64,000 nucleotides of DNA from Moniliella sp. 'wahieum' (GCA_003971905.1 RSEE01000015.1:310001-374000), one strand, 5' to 3'. Counted from the first letter of the stretch, positions 10,838 through 25,093 are shown. Notes: generated from the letters alone by a model not told the origin. Translations and numbers: made by a program.

Positions 10838-13409
10838 ATGGACCCCTCCGCCCCGCTGTCGCCGCGCATCCTCGCGCCCACCGCCTTCTTCACCCGCCCC
10901 GCCGCCGCCGCGCCCCCCCGCCCCCGCCCGGCCCCACGGGCTCGGCACGCCCCATGCGCAATGTGCGCGTGCCCGGGTCCCAGTCGGCTACCGACGACTC
11001 GGACACCGACACCGACGTGCGCACCCGCGCCGCCTTGGCAGCCGTACGCGCCCCAGCTGGCGCCGCAGCCGCCTACCGCACCCGGCAGCCGCGTCCACAG
11101 CAGCTTGCGCATGGATCGCGTGCCAGCACGCCCGTCACTGGCCGCCCGTCGACAGGGCTGAGCACCTACCGCTCCGCTCATTCCTCCGCCTATGGCTCCG
11201 CCTATGGCTCTGCCCGAGCCAGCATCACGTCTGCCTACGAGTCGGCGTACTCTGTGGCTCTGGCTCCGAGTCCGAGTCCCGCACCTCCTCTCGCCCGAGC
11301 TTCACCATCCCACGCCCCACCTTGGTCCAGGGCCCCCCCCCGCCCATACTACCTCTGCACTGGATGTGCGGAGGCGCAGTGCCGGCTCCGTCGCTAGTCC
11401 CAGGGGCAGCCTCACCCTCTCCAGCACTCCACTACCACCAGCCGCTGCAGATGTGGGCGTGCCTAGCGTCGTCCCGGCTGAAGACACCCAGGGGGAAAGA
11501 GAGGAGGATTGCGCTTCCCCCACAGCCTCGCATCCCTCCCGTACAAGCCCGCTTCCCTTTTCTAGTCAGGAAGATGATTCGTGGCATGATCGCGCAGAAA
11601 GCAATGGAACCACCACCACACTGGGCGACAAGCTCCGGACCGAGGGTGGGACTAAACCTCTGTCCTCCTTCACGCAGGCATCCCACACTGGAGCCGAGTC
11701 CACCTTATCTCATGGCGCCACCTACTCCACCATTGGTGACAGCCCCAAGGGCTTGTCCGTCTCAGACATCAACCCTCATTTCGGGGGAAAGTGGCCCGCT
11801 GGGACTCCATCTCAGCAGTCAGTTGCATCCTTGGACCCGCTTGCAGGCCAAGTCAGTGCCCAATCCTACGACCTCTTTGTCAAGCGTCCTTCGGATCCAC
11901 CTGCCCGCCCAGCGAGCTCCTTAGGTGCAACAGAGTGGAAAGGACGACTCATGCCGGTCACCCAGGGTGCTACGGAGCGCAGGATGCGCAAGTATCGGCT
12001 GTGGCTGGGTGGGAACCGCTTCTTCTTGGGTGGGTTGGGTCTTACTTCCCAAGCTCCTCCTGGGCGGCGCTCATATCCTTTGCCCTTGTCCTCGCCCTAC
12101 CGGCCGTATGGATGGTCTGGGACGGCCGATGGGTTGTCCACAATATTTCCCCTGGGCTTGTTGTCGTTGTGGCCTATTTTTGGATGGCGAGCATCGCTAC
12201 CATGATACATACCGCCTGCTCTGACCCTGGAGTTTTGCCGCGTAACTTGGACCTCCGTCCTGCCTGCCTCAATCCTGACGACCAAGGCGACGGAGAGGTA
12301 TTCCTTGCTAGTCCGAGCGACAAAGCGGTGCCGATCGCACGTCGCGTCCGGGTGGGTCCTCAAGGCCGGATCTTGAAGCTCAAGTGGTGTGAGACATGCC
12401 GCACGCACGTACCGCCCTCCTAGGAGCTCGCACTGTCGTAGCTGCGACAATTGCGTCGAAAACATTGATCATCACTGTACTTTTCTCAACAACTGTGTGG
12501 GGCGAAGAAATTACCCCTCGTTTCTCTGGTTGCTCTTTGTTCTCCTCACCTCGCTCGTGCTCATGCTGTCACTCAGTGTTGCACACCTCGTCATGCTCAC
12601 CTGGCACAAGGACCATTCTTATCCCCGCTCGGGCCACCGTAGCCCGGGGCTCTCCTTTGGCGGCGCTCTGCGCAGGTCTCCGGCCTCCGCCGTTGTGGGA
12701 CTCATGTCCGCGTTCCTGCTGGCGCCTGTGACGACGCTGATGGGGTACCACGTCCGTCTCCTCTGGCTCAACCGGTCCACGGTAGGAGATCCGGATGGCG
12801 GCGCGGAAGGTGGGCGCAGATGCAGCAGGTCTGGAAGAGGTGGAAGGGCCGACACAATCGGCCACCGCCGAACCAGAACCCCGTTCTTCTTTCCTCAACA
12901 CCTTTCTGGGTGGGCTGACTGCCCCCTGTCGTCTCCTTCTCCCTGGAGGAGATGGAGATAAAGACTCCACCTTCCCTTCCTCTTCCCGTCCTCGCCGGCG
13001 CCGCAGTACCCGGCCTGCTGACCCCAACCCCTTTGCCCGTCCGGGCCAAGGAATGAAGAACGTGCTCGCAACCCTATCCCGTCCCTACTCGTTGTCCTGG
13101 ATGGATCGGCGCGGATGGGCGCAGCCCGATCTGCGCCGGACCAACCCTGCCTTTCTCTTGACCGACACGCCGCTGCAGGCACAGGGCGAGACCCCCTGGC
13201 CACCTGGAGCACCAATCACAGTGTCCACTTCCGAAGGGCTGGGGGAGAAGCATACCGGCCACACCTACTCTGCTTCGGGGGAGACGCGCATCCCACTGGG
13301 CACGCCGGAGGGATTGGCGGGGACATGGTCCCACCAAGACGCCCCGCCTGCCCATACGAACGACGGCGCTGGCGCCCACAACACATACGAGATGCGTCAA
13401 CGCTTCTAA
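10838..13409 (+). CDS. ERF2: DHHC palmitoyltransferase, Erf2 type
   Basis: DHHC enzymes attach palmitate to cysteines; Erf2 with Shr5/Erf4 modifies Ras in the endoplasmic reticulum. The start ATG at 10838 lies in GCCGCCATGG, an ideal context. An Ala/Pro/Ser-rich N-terminal half (to about 11930) has no recognisable domain and contains [14 protein letters not shown]. Then come the Erf2 signature [16 protein letters not shown], two membrane helices ([37 protein letters not shown]), [12 protein letters not shown], and the cysteine-rich domain [20 protein letters not shown] with [19 protein letters not shown]; the catalytic motif is intact. Two further helices follow ([40 protein letters not shown]). 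The C-terminus has [20 protein letters not shown] and ends in EMRQRF at 13409. Frame shifts occur near 11390, 11940, 12040 and 12420. At up to 850 residues it is much longer than yeast Erf2, mainly in the N-terminus, part of which may be intronic. Confidence 0.88.
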
Positions 13410-14288
13410 CTTACGATGATGGCATTACGATGATGGCAAGACCTGAGGCCTCAGCCCGAGGTTTCTGTCGCTGCGCTGGATCGCTGGATCGCACCAGACG
13501 GTCAGGTTTGCTGGGGCTGAGCGCTCAGGCTGAGCGGGCGTCGACGCAGCAGCTGTGACATGTGACACCGGTTTTGATTGGTTGTCGCAGATGCTCGATG
13601 AGTTCAACGTTTACATGGCATGGCAACATGTCGTCGGCAATGCTCACGTTGGGCCTCTCATCCCCCCTCCTCTCTCCTCGCTGTCCTTTCCTTGATGCTC
13701 TTATCTCTCTCTTTGATACCATCTTGCTCGCCCACGTCATCTACTCCGCCACGCGCCAATGCGTTGTTCTGGAACAGGCATTCCACCGCCTCAGCCATGG
13801 GCGGAGACAGGATGGAAGAAATAGGTGGGGCGACTTGGGGCGCCCGAAATGGGGCCTCAGCTGCTGAGTAGATTCGGCAAGGCAGATAGAAGATTGTCGT
13901 GTCGGCTGGAATGACGTCGGGCCTTCCTGACCACGTCGGGCGGTCATGCGTCCATGCATGACGTTTGTTTGTGACAGGTGGCATCCGCCTATCCGCTCCG
14001 AACAGGGGCAGTGTGGACCCACACGGGGGGGCGACACGGGCGCCGTGGCTGGTTCGCCCTGGTTCGTTGGTCTTCCCTCCTCTTCTGTTCCCCCGCGTGG
14101 AGGGCGGCGGGAGAACCACAGGCCACTGCCCCCGTGCCTGCGCCTCCCGGCGGCGGTGGGTCCCCACCGCCCCAGTGCGCCCTCCCCGCCTCGGTGCTTC
14201 TGGGGGCGCGCACTGGCCACTTATTTAAACGAGCCCCCTGGCCGGTGCTCCCCCATCCCTCCTCCATCTCCCACATCTCTCTCCTACC
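13410..14288 (+). promoter_or_regulatory. intergenic and promoter region of HSP70
   Basis: This is the upstream region of the Hsp70 gene. It contains a TATA-like TATTTAAA at 14222-14229, about 60 bp before the ATG, and a CT-rich tract (CTCCCCCATCCCTCCTCC, about 14250-14285). A GTGACATGTGAC motif is at 13555-13566. I looked for arrays of nGAAn heat-shock elements and did not find a clear one. Short overlapping frames here have no gene character. Confidence 0.55.
14222..14229 (+). promoter_or_regulatory. TATA-like box of HSP70
   Basis: TATTTAAA lies 60 bp upstream of the ATG in otherwise very GC-rich sequence. Position and sequence fit a TATA element of a strongly expressed, stress-inducible gene. 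Confidence 0.5.
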
Positions 14289-16291
<2,003 letters not shown>

Positions 16292-16801
16292 ACAAGTCGA
16301 CTTTGCCACTAGCTCGCCTTGTTTTGTTCTCTGTTTCTTCATCCCATGATGCCCCTTCGTTACGGCGCTCGCGACGCTCGAGGCCGTTGTACTACAAAAA
16401 TTCCCATGATTTGACTCCACATGCTGTTGAGATGTAGAATTCCCACTTGATATAGTTCCTTGAAGGGGAGGAATAGCCATCGTACATGCTAACTGCATTT
16501 GCAGCTCGTCAAACACGTTCAACATTCCTTGGACTGATAGACCCACGCGGGGTCCCGCCTCAAGCACAATTGGCTGCCCTATCCACCTACCTACATCTAC
16601 TTCCCCGGCGGTATGGGCGGGAGCTGGGGGTGCACCCTGCCCGGCTCGCCTGAGGCAGCACGACATGATGCCATGTGGCAGGTGCTTTGGCTCGGGGTTC
16701 AATGGAACGTTGACAGAATGAAGATGAATGAATGGTAGATGTACAAAACATGCGGGGCGAAGGCGAGGGGCGCGAGGCGCGAGGCGAACCTGGGCGGCAC
16801 T
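16292..16801. other. convergent 3' regions
   Basis: This lies between the Hsp70 stop (+) and the BTB gene stop (-). The first 150 bases are T-rich (TTGTTTTGTTCTCTGTTTCTTC) and probably Hsp70 3' UTR. No gene is visible. Confidence 0.5.
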
Positions 16802-19800
16802 CTAGACGAGGCCGAGGGTGCAGATACAGCGGAAGCGGGTGGCCCATTCGAGTGTGGCGTCGTCCAAGCGACCGGTGGGGAGGTTGAGCGTGCCGAGCAA
16901 CGAGGACGATTTCCACCCCCAGGATTGGGACAGGGTGAAGGTCCGGTCCTGAGCTGAAGCGGGTCAAGGCGTTGCCCAAGGGCGACGGACAGTGGATGGC
17001 GAAAAAGGCACGGATGGCCTTGCGTGAATCGGTAAAGGGCATAGCGGGGCGCGGGGGCGTGGTCCAGTTCAGCCCTTCGCCCAGCGGTAGCGAGGGGTGC
17101 AAGCTTTCGCTCAACAGCTGGTCCAGCGCCGGCGCGCGCAGCCGCGGCTTGTCCTTGTCGCCCTGCTCGGGCGGCGCAGACGCGGCGGGATACTGTCGCT
17201 GGGGTTGTGGCGTTGGAGGTAAATGCCCAACTGGGGTCCTTTAGGTTTGGGCGTCGTGACCACATACAAGTTCCACAGACTGCCAGCATAGAACCACGTG
17301 GGCGAATAGAGTCGACTGCGGTCTTGTAGCTTGTCCACGCCCCAAAAGTCCACCCCGATCCGCATTGGTTCAAATGGCACCCACAGCTGTCCCAACGACC
17401 GCGGCACACTTGCCTGCCCAGCCCCAGCCCCGGGCCCGGCCCACGCTTGCTCCGCCCACGCCTCCAGCTCCTCCCCACGCGCCGCGCGCGCCGCAACGCC
17501 AAACGACTTGTGCACCGACCCGCCCCGCGCGCCTGGGGGAGCGGCAAAGCGTGCAAGTCGGTAACGCGGCCAAGCCCGTTGCCGTTGCGCCGTCGACGAC
17601 GCATACGCATCCGCCTCCGCATCCGCCACCACCTCCTCCATCTCCACTTTGGACTGCGACAGGTGGTCCCGGATGGTCTGGGACGAGCTCACCAAGCTGC
17701 TCAGGTTGTCGCCCAGCTTCACCGTCTCGTCCTCCGGGACGCGGAAGAAACGTTTGCGGGCGCGCGTGCGGTGGGAGAGCGCGCTGGGCGAGGCGGGCAG
17801 GCCACGCGACGATGACGCGGGCGAAAGAGGAGGCAAAAACGCTTCTTCTGAATTGGCGGGGGCGGGTCGGAACGAAGCCAAGGTGACTGCCAAGTTCAAC
17901 TCTTTTGCGTCCCCGTCCCCGCTCTTGGTCGGCGCACACGACTCGATCCGCGTTCGCAGCTCCATCCCGGACCACAGCCCACGCTGCAGCACATCCCCGC
18001 GCGTGTAGAGCTCGCGCGAGGTAGGCGATACGTCATCGGCCATACTGCTCAGCTCGTCAAAGCTCATGTGGGTATAGTAGATCCCGTGGCAAACAAGTCA
18101 CGGTACTCCTCTCATCTTCGTCTTGGTCTTGGTTTTGGGTTTGGTTCGGTCTTGGTCGTGGCGTTGGTCTGGGCTTTGGTCTTGATCTTGGCTTTGATCT
18201 GGGTCTTGATCGTGATTGTGATCTTTGGGTTGCTCCTGCCCTACATTAATTTTGCCCATCTCGTTCGGTGGGCGGGGGGGTTGGGCTGCGCATCCCGGTC
18301 GCCGGTGGGAGAGCCAGTGAGCCTTCTTGGCCCTTCGAAACTCGACCACCTGCCGGGCAAATTTGTACCGTGTCCATTCGGTCAAGGTAAAGAACGAGTC
18401 GGAGGAGATGAGGGTGCGAACCGTGGCGGAGGGCAAGCCCAACTGAGGATCGTACGCCCACACCACGGGTACCGGCGGCGGCGGTTCCACCGCCCCGGGG
18501 GATCGGACGCCGCACGCGCAGGCTCAGGGTCCGGCTCAAGCTCCAACGTGACAGACGTCATGGGGGAGATGAACGTCGGAGTCGCACGGCCCGCTAGGTC
18601 GCGCAGTGCTCCCTCGCCCGAATCGGGCACCGAGCCCGACCCGACCCGCCTGAATCGGTCCGCGAGCGGCGCAGCAGCGACCTGGGTCGCTCCCGCCTCG
18701 TCAGAGGACCCTGGGTCGTCGAGCGTGGGGGGCGAAGAAGCACGGGGAGAGAGGAAGGGCGCCTGCGGTGTGCTCAGCGGCGGTAAGTGCGCCGGCGCGT
18801 GCAAGGGCGAAGGCAGGGGCGAGGGCGAAGGCAGGATGGGAGTGATACTGGGCATGGGCGTTGCGGTCCGCATCGTCACGTCCTAGTAGCCGTCGCCCTC
18901 GTCGTGTCGGCACGGCCGGGCGGTAAGTGCATCTCCCATTCTAGCACCTCACTGCCCCAGCGACAGAGCCAGCACACGGCTGCCTGGCCAATCTTGCGGC
19001 ACGACAGCCCGTAAAATACAAGAGGTCGGGAAGGTGGATCGTCGAGCGTCGGCTCGGGCGGCGGCGAGGGACTAGGGGTGGGTACGGCGGTCGAAGCAGT
19101 AGCTGTGGCAGGGGCGGTAGCGGCGGCGGGGGCGGAAAGGGGAGAGGCGATTGGGAAGGGGATGGGGGCCAGAGTTGGGGCGACGGCCGTCGTCGAGGGC
19201 GGAGGAGTGGCGGGCGTTGGATGGCGGCCAAAGGGGGAGGGGAGGGAAGGGTAGAGAGGGAGCTCCATCCAACCAGGGGCTCGAGGAGCTCATCCACCGG
19301 CCGCGGGGCGTCAGGCAGGAGCGAGGTGGCAGGCACGATGCCCAGGCCAGCAGCGAAGCGGAGGTAGGTGGCGACGGTATAGGGGGTAATGCTGGCGCAG
19401 AGCAGGGTGAAGGCGAGGGAGGTGACGCTGGGCAGACCAAGGTAGGTGCTGGTGGCGATGAGGGAGAGGAGGAGAAGACGCGCGGGGGTGGGGGAAGCCT
19501 GTGTGGGGGGGGCATGCGCGCGGGCGCCGGCGGGGTAGGGAAGGCCGGGCTGAGAGGCGCGTCGGCGGCGGGTTGGCCCACACGGGCAGCTGCAGTGGCG
19601 GAGGCGCGCCATAGAGCGTGGCAGGCAGTACTCGAACGCCGGGCGCGACATGTTGGGGTCGGGAAAGGGGAGGAGGAGCGGGCAAGACAGGCTGCCGTCC
19701 GCCTCGCCGGCGCGCGGGCAAAGCGCGCGTGGAAGAAGGCGGCCTGGACGAGGATGAGCTTGTGCACGGGTACACACGCCCAAACGCGGCCACCGACACG

Positions 19801-20139
19801 TCGCAGCAGATGCCCACGCCGGGGCGGAGAGCACGGCTGATGTGCTGGTGCAGCGCGAGGGCGGCGAGGTGGGTGCGCTGCCGCTGGCGGGTCGAGGCGG
19901 GGGCGAGGGCGGCGGGGGGCGTGGGCGGCCAGGGTGGACAGGGGGGCGGTCCCGGCAGGCGCGGCGGCGCCCAGAGCGACGTCCATGTCGCGCTCCGCAC
20001 TGGCGCGGCTACGCAGGGACGCCATGGGCGGTGGCGGTGGGCGTGGCGGTGGTGGGGGCGATGGGGATGGCGATGGGGCGGGCAGAGAGGCGGGGATGGT
20101 GCGTGCGGCGCGGACTGACTGGGCTGCTCGGACCGGCAC
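16802..20139 (-). CDS. BTB/POZ-domain protein of a fungal family with C-terminal beta-rich region
   Basis: The order of recognisable segments on the minus strand fits one protein. The BTB core is CCDVSVAAFGRVYPVHKLIL followed by AAFFHARFA, then PNMSRPAFEYCL, LIATSTYLGLPSVTSLAFTL and CASITPYTVATYLRFAAGLG. Next are PLVFYGLSCRKIGQAAVCWL, LISSDSFFTLTEWTRYKFAR and QVVEFRRAKK, typical of the post-BTB part. The C-terminal half has RLYSPTWFYAGSLWNLYVVT, GPQLGIYLQRHNPSDSIPP and SWGWKSSSLLG, ending in RFRCICTLGLV at 16802. Such proteins occur in many basidiomycetes. BTB domains usually dimerise and recruit Cul3, but no function is established here. A Gln/Asp/Lys-rich repeat (DQDQSPDQRHDQD) is coded at 18100-18240. 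Start candidates are 20139 and 20025. Many frame shifts are required. Confidence 0.75.
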
Positions 20140-20176
20140 ATGTGGGCTGCTGGCTTATGTCATGTGTGGGCCGCAG

Positions 20177-23083
20177 TCACCTGACGTGGGATCTGTGTGT
20201 GCGTGGGTGTGCGCGTGCTAGTAGCCTACGACAGGAAGATGTCGATGATCGATTAACGTGCAAACATATACTACGCCGACCCAAGAGATGGTGCACAGCC
20301 GAGCTGAGAGGCCGCCAGCGGCTACTGGGGCGTGCTGCTCGCGGCGCGCGCAGGCGCGAGGCAACCGCCGTGCCCGCCGTCGCCTCCCGCGCGCGCCGCA
20401 GCATCGTCCGCGACACGCGTCCGTCGCCCGAGTGCGCCGACAAGTCCGCGTCCCAGCTCGTCGATCCCACTGGCGACGCACTGATCGGCCCGCCGCGTTC
20501 GGCCCAGGCCCAGACTCCGACCCGTACCGTACCCACGCCCATACCCATACCCATCCTCAGTCCCAGCCCCAGCCCCAGGTCCAGCCCCGAGCTCGGCCTC
20601 GGCGATCCCCCCCGCGCTGCGGCGGCGCGGCGAGCTTGCACGCGCATGCGCCACTCGGACCGGGGCGAGGAGGGGTCGGGCGAGGCGGGTGTGGATGGGC
20701 GCAGCGGGCGCAGGGAGAGGGAAGCAGAACTGGTATCCTCCGCCCGGGGGGGCGGCATCTCCGAAACCGAGCGCACATGCCGTCTTGTAGTGCCAAGCCC
20801 GATCTGCGCCCCAGCACGGCCGTATGGCTCCCGCTGCCGCGCGCACGTGCCGCTCCACAGGCCCGGGGGGAGGAAACGTACTCCCCGTGCCGGAGGGCAG
20901 GCGGGAGCGTACTGAGCTGGCTCAAACGCGGGCCGAGAGGGGGGCAAACGAGAGACTGCTACTGGCCCGCGCGGTGGAGCGGCCACTGTGAGCGCCAATG
21001 GTCGATATGGACATGGAATGGGCGTGCGCGATAGGCCCAAGCCCAAGCCCAGACCAAGAGGTGTGCTGGTGTTCCTCGGGATGTCTTTGCCCATGTCCAT
21101 AGTGTGGTTCGGGTTCGGGTTGAGGTTCGGGTTCGGGTTGAGGTTCTTGTCCTTGTCCTCGACAAGCGCATGCAAAGCACACGTGAGTGTGCGCGCTTGG
21201 TCATCGCTGCCACGCACGACCGACGCCAGCCGGTCCACCATCGTCTCCCATCCATCCTCGCCGCTTGGAGGGAGGAATCGACCTGCGCCTCGATCGCGAA
21301 CTGCAACAGCATCTGCAGCGATACGTTCATCTCTGCCACGTTCTGCGCCAAGTCCACAAACGGTTGAGCCACCTCGTCGGCATACAGCTCGGGCACCCGT
21401 GCTGCCACTTGCTCCAGGTTGCGCAGATGCGTCGCCTTGCCTGCCCTTTGCGAGGCAGAGGCAGAGGCAGAGGCAGAGGCAGAGCCAGGCAGGGGGGTGG
21501 GCGTGGGCGTGGTAAGCGAGCGGATACGAGGCCAGTCGTGGTGAATCGGGCTGGCGGGGGGTACCAGTCGAGGGGGAGACTGCGTCGGTCCGGCCGAAGC
21601 AGATGGAGCTGAGGCGAGACGCGGTGCGCACTTCGCGTTCTCGTTCCCGCTGGAGCCCTCGCGCGGGGGCTCGACAAACGAAATGCGGCGCGTACGGTCC
21701 ACGAGCGAGTCGTACCCGCTGGTATAGGTAGGCGTGCGTGTGTGGGTGGGAGAGTGGGTGAAGGAGGCGAGGGAAGCATGTGTCGCGTGGCTCATCGCCG
21801 TACTGACTCGCAGCGGACGATGGGGCAGGGTGCTGAGCGAGGCTGTTCGATCGTGGTTGCGCAGCGGAGGTAGACGAGTGGCAATTTCGGCGACACTGGG
21901 CCGGGGCGGAGCAGGCTCCTCCCTCCTCCGCTCAGGCAGACGGCTACCTCCTTCGTCCGAGTGACGCGGGAGGGGGGAAGAGAAGGGTGCATGAGGAGCG
22001 TCCCGCGGTCGCGTGTACGCTGAGGAAGAGCGTAGTAGGGGACACGCCGGGCGGGTGCTGGTCGCGCAAGGGAGAGCGATTGGGCTGGCTGGTGGGATAC
22101 GCGGTAAGAAGATCCATATGAAAGGCGCGAGGCTTGCGAGGGCGAGCGGGTCGAGGTACTAGGGCGATAGGGCGAGCTAGGTGGGTGGCCTTCCGCCCGC
22201 GGTGTAGGTCGAATGGAAGCTGAGGACAAAGACAAGGCGTCGCCCGCCCTGCCCAGATCGGATGAGGGAGGCGCGCAACACACTCCCGCCTCGTCGTCCA
22301 CCTCGGATCCCGAGGCATCGGACATCAAGTCCACAAATTCGCGTGGCGGAGGGGGCTCTTGCCCATGCGGTGGGACGTGGGGTAGGCGGGGAGGAGGGGT
22401 CCTGCACGGGGAAAAAGTGCGAGGACGATGTCCTGGTTCGTGGGCGCGGGGAGGAGGTGGCGATCGCAAACGAGCCGTTGCGCATCCCAATGGGGGAGAG
22501 ATGTCGGCGATGGAGACATCAGCGAGGGACACGTCGGCGGCATAGGGGTCGAGGGCAGACCGATCGCCGTCGGGGCCAAGGCCGAGCCGGCTGGCCATGC
22601 TGCCCAGGCTGAGGGTGGAGACTTGTTCGTCGTTGGAGGGGGACGAGGGGATGGATGGGTAGGGGGAGGGGGGCGGGGAAGGGGAGGGGGGGGTGAAGGT
22701 GACGGCGGGGGGGAGGGCGACGTGAGCAGGCGGGGCGCAGGGAGCACATTGGGGCTGTGGGGCCGGAAGGCAGGCGGGATGGGGGCGCGGGCGGGGGCGC
22801 GGGCGGGGGCGCGGGGCGGCGGGGGCGGGGCGCCGCTGGAGGCCGAGTCGGCGTCGATGTCGCTGAGGCGGGGGGAGCGTGGGGGCGGGGACGGGGACGG
22901 GGACGGCGAGGGCGAGGGCGAGGGCGACGGGGAGAGGGCGGGGCGGGAGGGTGGGCGCGGCGAGGACGGAGGGCGTGCGGCGGAGGAGGTCGGCGATGGG
23001 CAGGCGGCGGACCGTGCCGAGGCCCGGGCGGGAGAAGGCGGCGGCAGCGGGCTGGGCGGCGGCGGGCGGGCATCGCAGCCCAC
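20177..23083 (-). CDS. Ser/Pro-rich protein with a helical C-terminal region, unidentified
   Basis: A Pro-rich N-terminus (start near 23083, MGCDARPPPPSPLPPPSP) is followed by SPSNDEQVSTLSLGSMASRL, DVSLADVSIADISPPLGC, EFVDLMSDASGSEVDDEAGV and a Ser/Arg-rich region ending RISFVEPPREGSSGNENAK. Then comes a helical stretch: KATHLRNLEQVAARVPELYA, DEVAQPFVDLAQNVAEMNVS and LQMLLQFAIEAQVD. After a frame shift it continues with GEDGWETMVDRLASVVRGSD, ALHALVEDKDKN and an Asn-Pro/Asn-Leu repeat (about 21105-21160). The end is unclear: frames continue to about 20320 and 20177. The acidic SDASGSEVDD and Ser-Pro content suggest a phosphoregulated protein, possibly cell-cycle or cytoskeletal. I do not recognise a domain. 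The long plus-strand Gly/Arg frames opposite it are shadows. Confidence 0.5.
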
Positions 23084-23456
23084 AGCGGCCGGCCGGGGCG
23101 GGGGGGCAGGGCAGGGCAGGGGGGCCAGGGGCGCGTAGAGTAGAGCAGAGCAGAGAGCAGAGAGTAGAGGCTACGCGCCGCGTGTGCTGGCTACCAGCTA
23201 ACCCAGCCAGCCTCCCTCGCCCGACGAGGATGCAGCTTGTTCTGGCACGTGACCCCCCCCAACAACATCCACTCCCCCTTGCAACATTCAAATCCCACGT
23301 GCCCCTGCCGCTGCCTGCCCCCCCCCATTAGCCTGACTGCCTAGCTCCTATCAAGGTTGCGTGGAGTAACTAGTAACCCCCCCCCGCAGACACACATCCC
23401 ACACGGCCAGCATGCCTCACGCACCCTTGCGCATTCATCGGTGCCCCCCACCCCTG

Positions 23457-24854
23457 CTACATTATCTCCTCCCCCGAGTCATCCTCCTCCCCGTTCTCGT
23501 CCTCCTCCTCCTCCTCCTCCGACGCGCCGGCGCCCTTGTCCTGCAGCTGCTTCTCGCGCTGCAGCGCCAGCGCACGGTCCCGCTCCTGCTGGTGCGACGC
23601 CTTGCTGGCACTGTACTCGGGCCGCAGCGCCCAGTAGCCCGCATACGTGCCCTTGCGCTCCATCTGCGCAATCGACGACAGCACCTCGCGAAATACGGCT
23701 CGGGCTGCTCCGTCTGCTGCCGCAGCGTCTGGAACTGGTAGTACTTGTACTTTTCAAACAGCGCAAACAGCTGCTGCAGCAGATCCGTACGCGGCATCCG
23801 AGCAAACTTCTCCACGCCCTTGCCCTGCTTGATGATCTTGCCCGTCTGCTCATCCCAGTCAGCAACCCGCCCTGCCTGCCTCCAACCGCAAACCAAAAAG
23901 AAACAAGAAGACAGTCCACATACCGAAAAGCCAGCTTGCTGGTGTGCCAACCCCGACGTGATCCGGCTCTCCAGCCCCGAGTCAACATCGTCCATCATAA
24001 TCATCTTCCGCTTCGGCTGCATCGCTTGCGACTGACGCAGCTTCATCATGCGTCGGTACTCATCCAACCTCTTCTCTTCCGCTAGTCGGCCGGAGAGCTT
24101 GCTCCCGCTCGGCAGGGTGCTCGCAAGAGTCGATGGGACCCGCGGGTGCAACCGCCGCTTCGTTCGCCACCTTGCCGACAATTGCCGTATGGCCTGGGCA
24201 TCGTTAGCTTCGCCCCAGGAGGGCGGGGGGGGGGGGGGGGGACATACGCCTGAATTGGAGTTCTTCTTGCGCTTTTGCCTGGCACAGCTGCCGAGTCTGC
24301 GCCTTGGAGCGGAAGCACGTCTTCATCCTCCGACTCCTCCCCCGACTCGTCGTCCGAATTCGACCCCGAGTCCACCTCCTTGCCATCCGCCTTGCGACGA
24401 GCCTTGCGCGCCCTTCGTTCTTTCTCCGCCGCCACATCCTCGTCCGGCCGCTTCTCCTTGAAGGCAAAGATGTTGCGGCTGCCGGTATTGTGTTGGTCGG
24501 TGAGGCGAAGGTTGTAGGCGCGGGGCAAATGGGCCAGGGTGGGGTCCAGTGCAAAAGCCGACGGCGGCAGCGGCACCGCAGGCCCTGGCGCAGGCGGCAA
24601 GATGAGCTCCATCTCCGTCTTGGTAGACCCGGGCTCGGGGTCGTACAGACGCACTGTGCCCAACGGCTGCCCGGCCTGCTCGACCTGGGACCAGGCATCG
24701 AAAAGGAACTTGGGTACCTTGACGAGCCACAGCTGGTTCTGCGCACCACTTACATCCAGATCCTCGTCGGGCTCGGCATCGTAGAACGGCTCCTTGGTTT
24801 CGGGCTCCTTGGCGCGGTGAGACCGGCCGGCGCGTCGTCGGGGAGATCGTCCAT
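23457..24854 (-). CDS. TFG2: TFIIF small subunit (Tfg2/RAP30)
   Basis: TFIIF beta binds RNA polymerase II and TFIIB during initiation. Start ATG at 24854 (MDDLPDDAPAGLTAP). The dimerisation domain has LDVSGAQNQLWLVKVPKFLF, DAWSQVEQAGQPLGTVRLYD and MELILPPAPGP, with RAYNLRLTDQHNTGSRNIFA. An acidic/basic linker follows (KARRKADGKEVDSGSNSDDE). Two introns fit: 24194-24247 (donor GTATGT, CTAAC branch, containing an 18-base homopolymer run) and about 23873-23923. After RRMMKLRQSQAMQPKRKM the winged-helix domain reads FARMPRTDLLQQLFALFEKY, QFQTLRQQTEQPEPYF, then, one frame over, EVLSSIAQMERKGTYAGYWA and LRPEY. The tail is Glu-rich (EEEEEEDENGEEDDSGEEIM) and stops at 23457. Spliced length is about 430 residues, close to yeast Tfg2. 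It faces the Pom33 gene across a 239-bp shared promoter. Confidence 0.9.
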
Positions 24855-25093
24855 GGCTCGGTGGCGGGGCGGTGGTGGGCCGGAAGCACAGAGGGGATGG
24901 CAAGTTTCAAATTGCATCCTGCCGAGGTAGCCCTCGGGAGGCAGGAGGCGTGATGTGCAGGATGGGTGATGGGTGGTGCCTGCCTGGGTCATGACGTACC
25001 CCCGGGCAGCGTGGATTACGGCATGCGCGGCGCAGGACACGCTGCGCTCGGACGAGCGTCGCAGTCGGTCGCTCTGAGCCTCCAACCGTCGCG

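Noticed and set aside
9709-11181. 490-codon minus-strand open frame with long HPSI repeats
   Set aside because: It owes its length to the (GATG)n microsatellite, which is open in all frames, and its other half is antisense to the Pro/Ala-rich start of the palmitoyltransferase gene.
21100-21160. Telomere-like GGGTTC/GGGTTGAGG array
   Set aside because: The unit is a hexamer in frame with an Asn-Pro/Asn-Leu dipeptide repeat of the Ser/Pro-rich gene, and it is interior and imperfect, so it is not a telomeric tract.
22428-23138. 236-codon plus-strand Gly/Arg/Glu-rich frame
   Set aside because: It is the reverse-strand shadow of a Pro/Ser/Ala-rich coding region; Gly/Arg/Glu runs are what that composition gives on the other strand.
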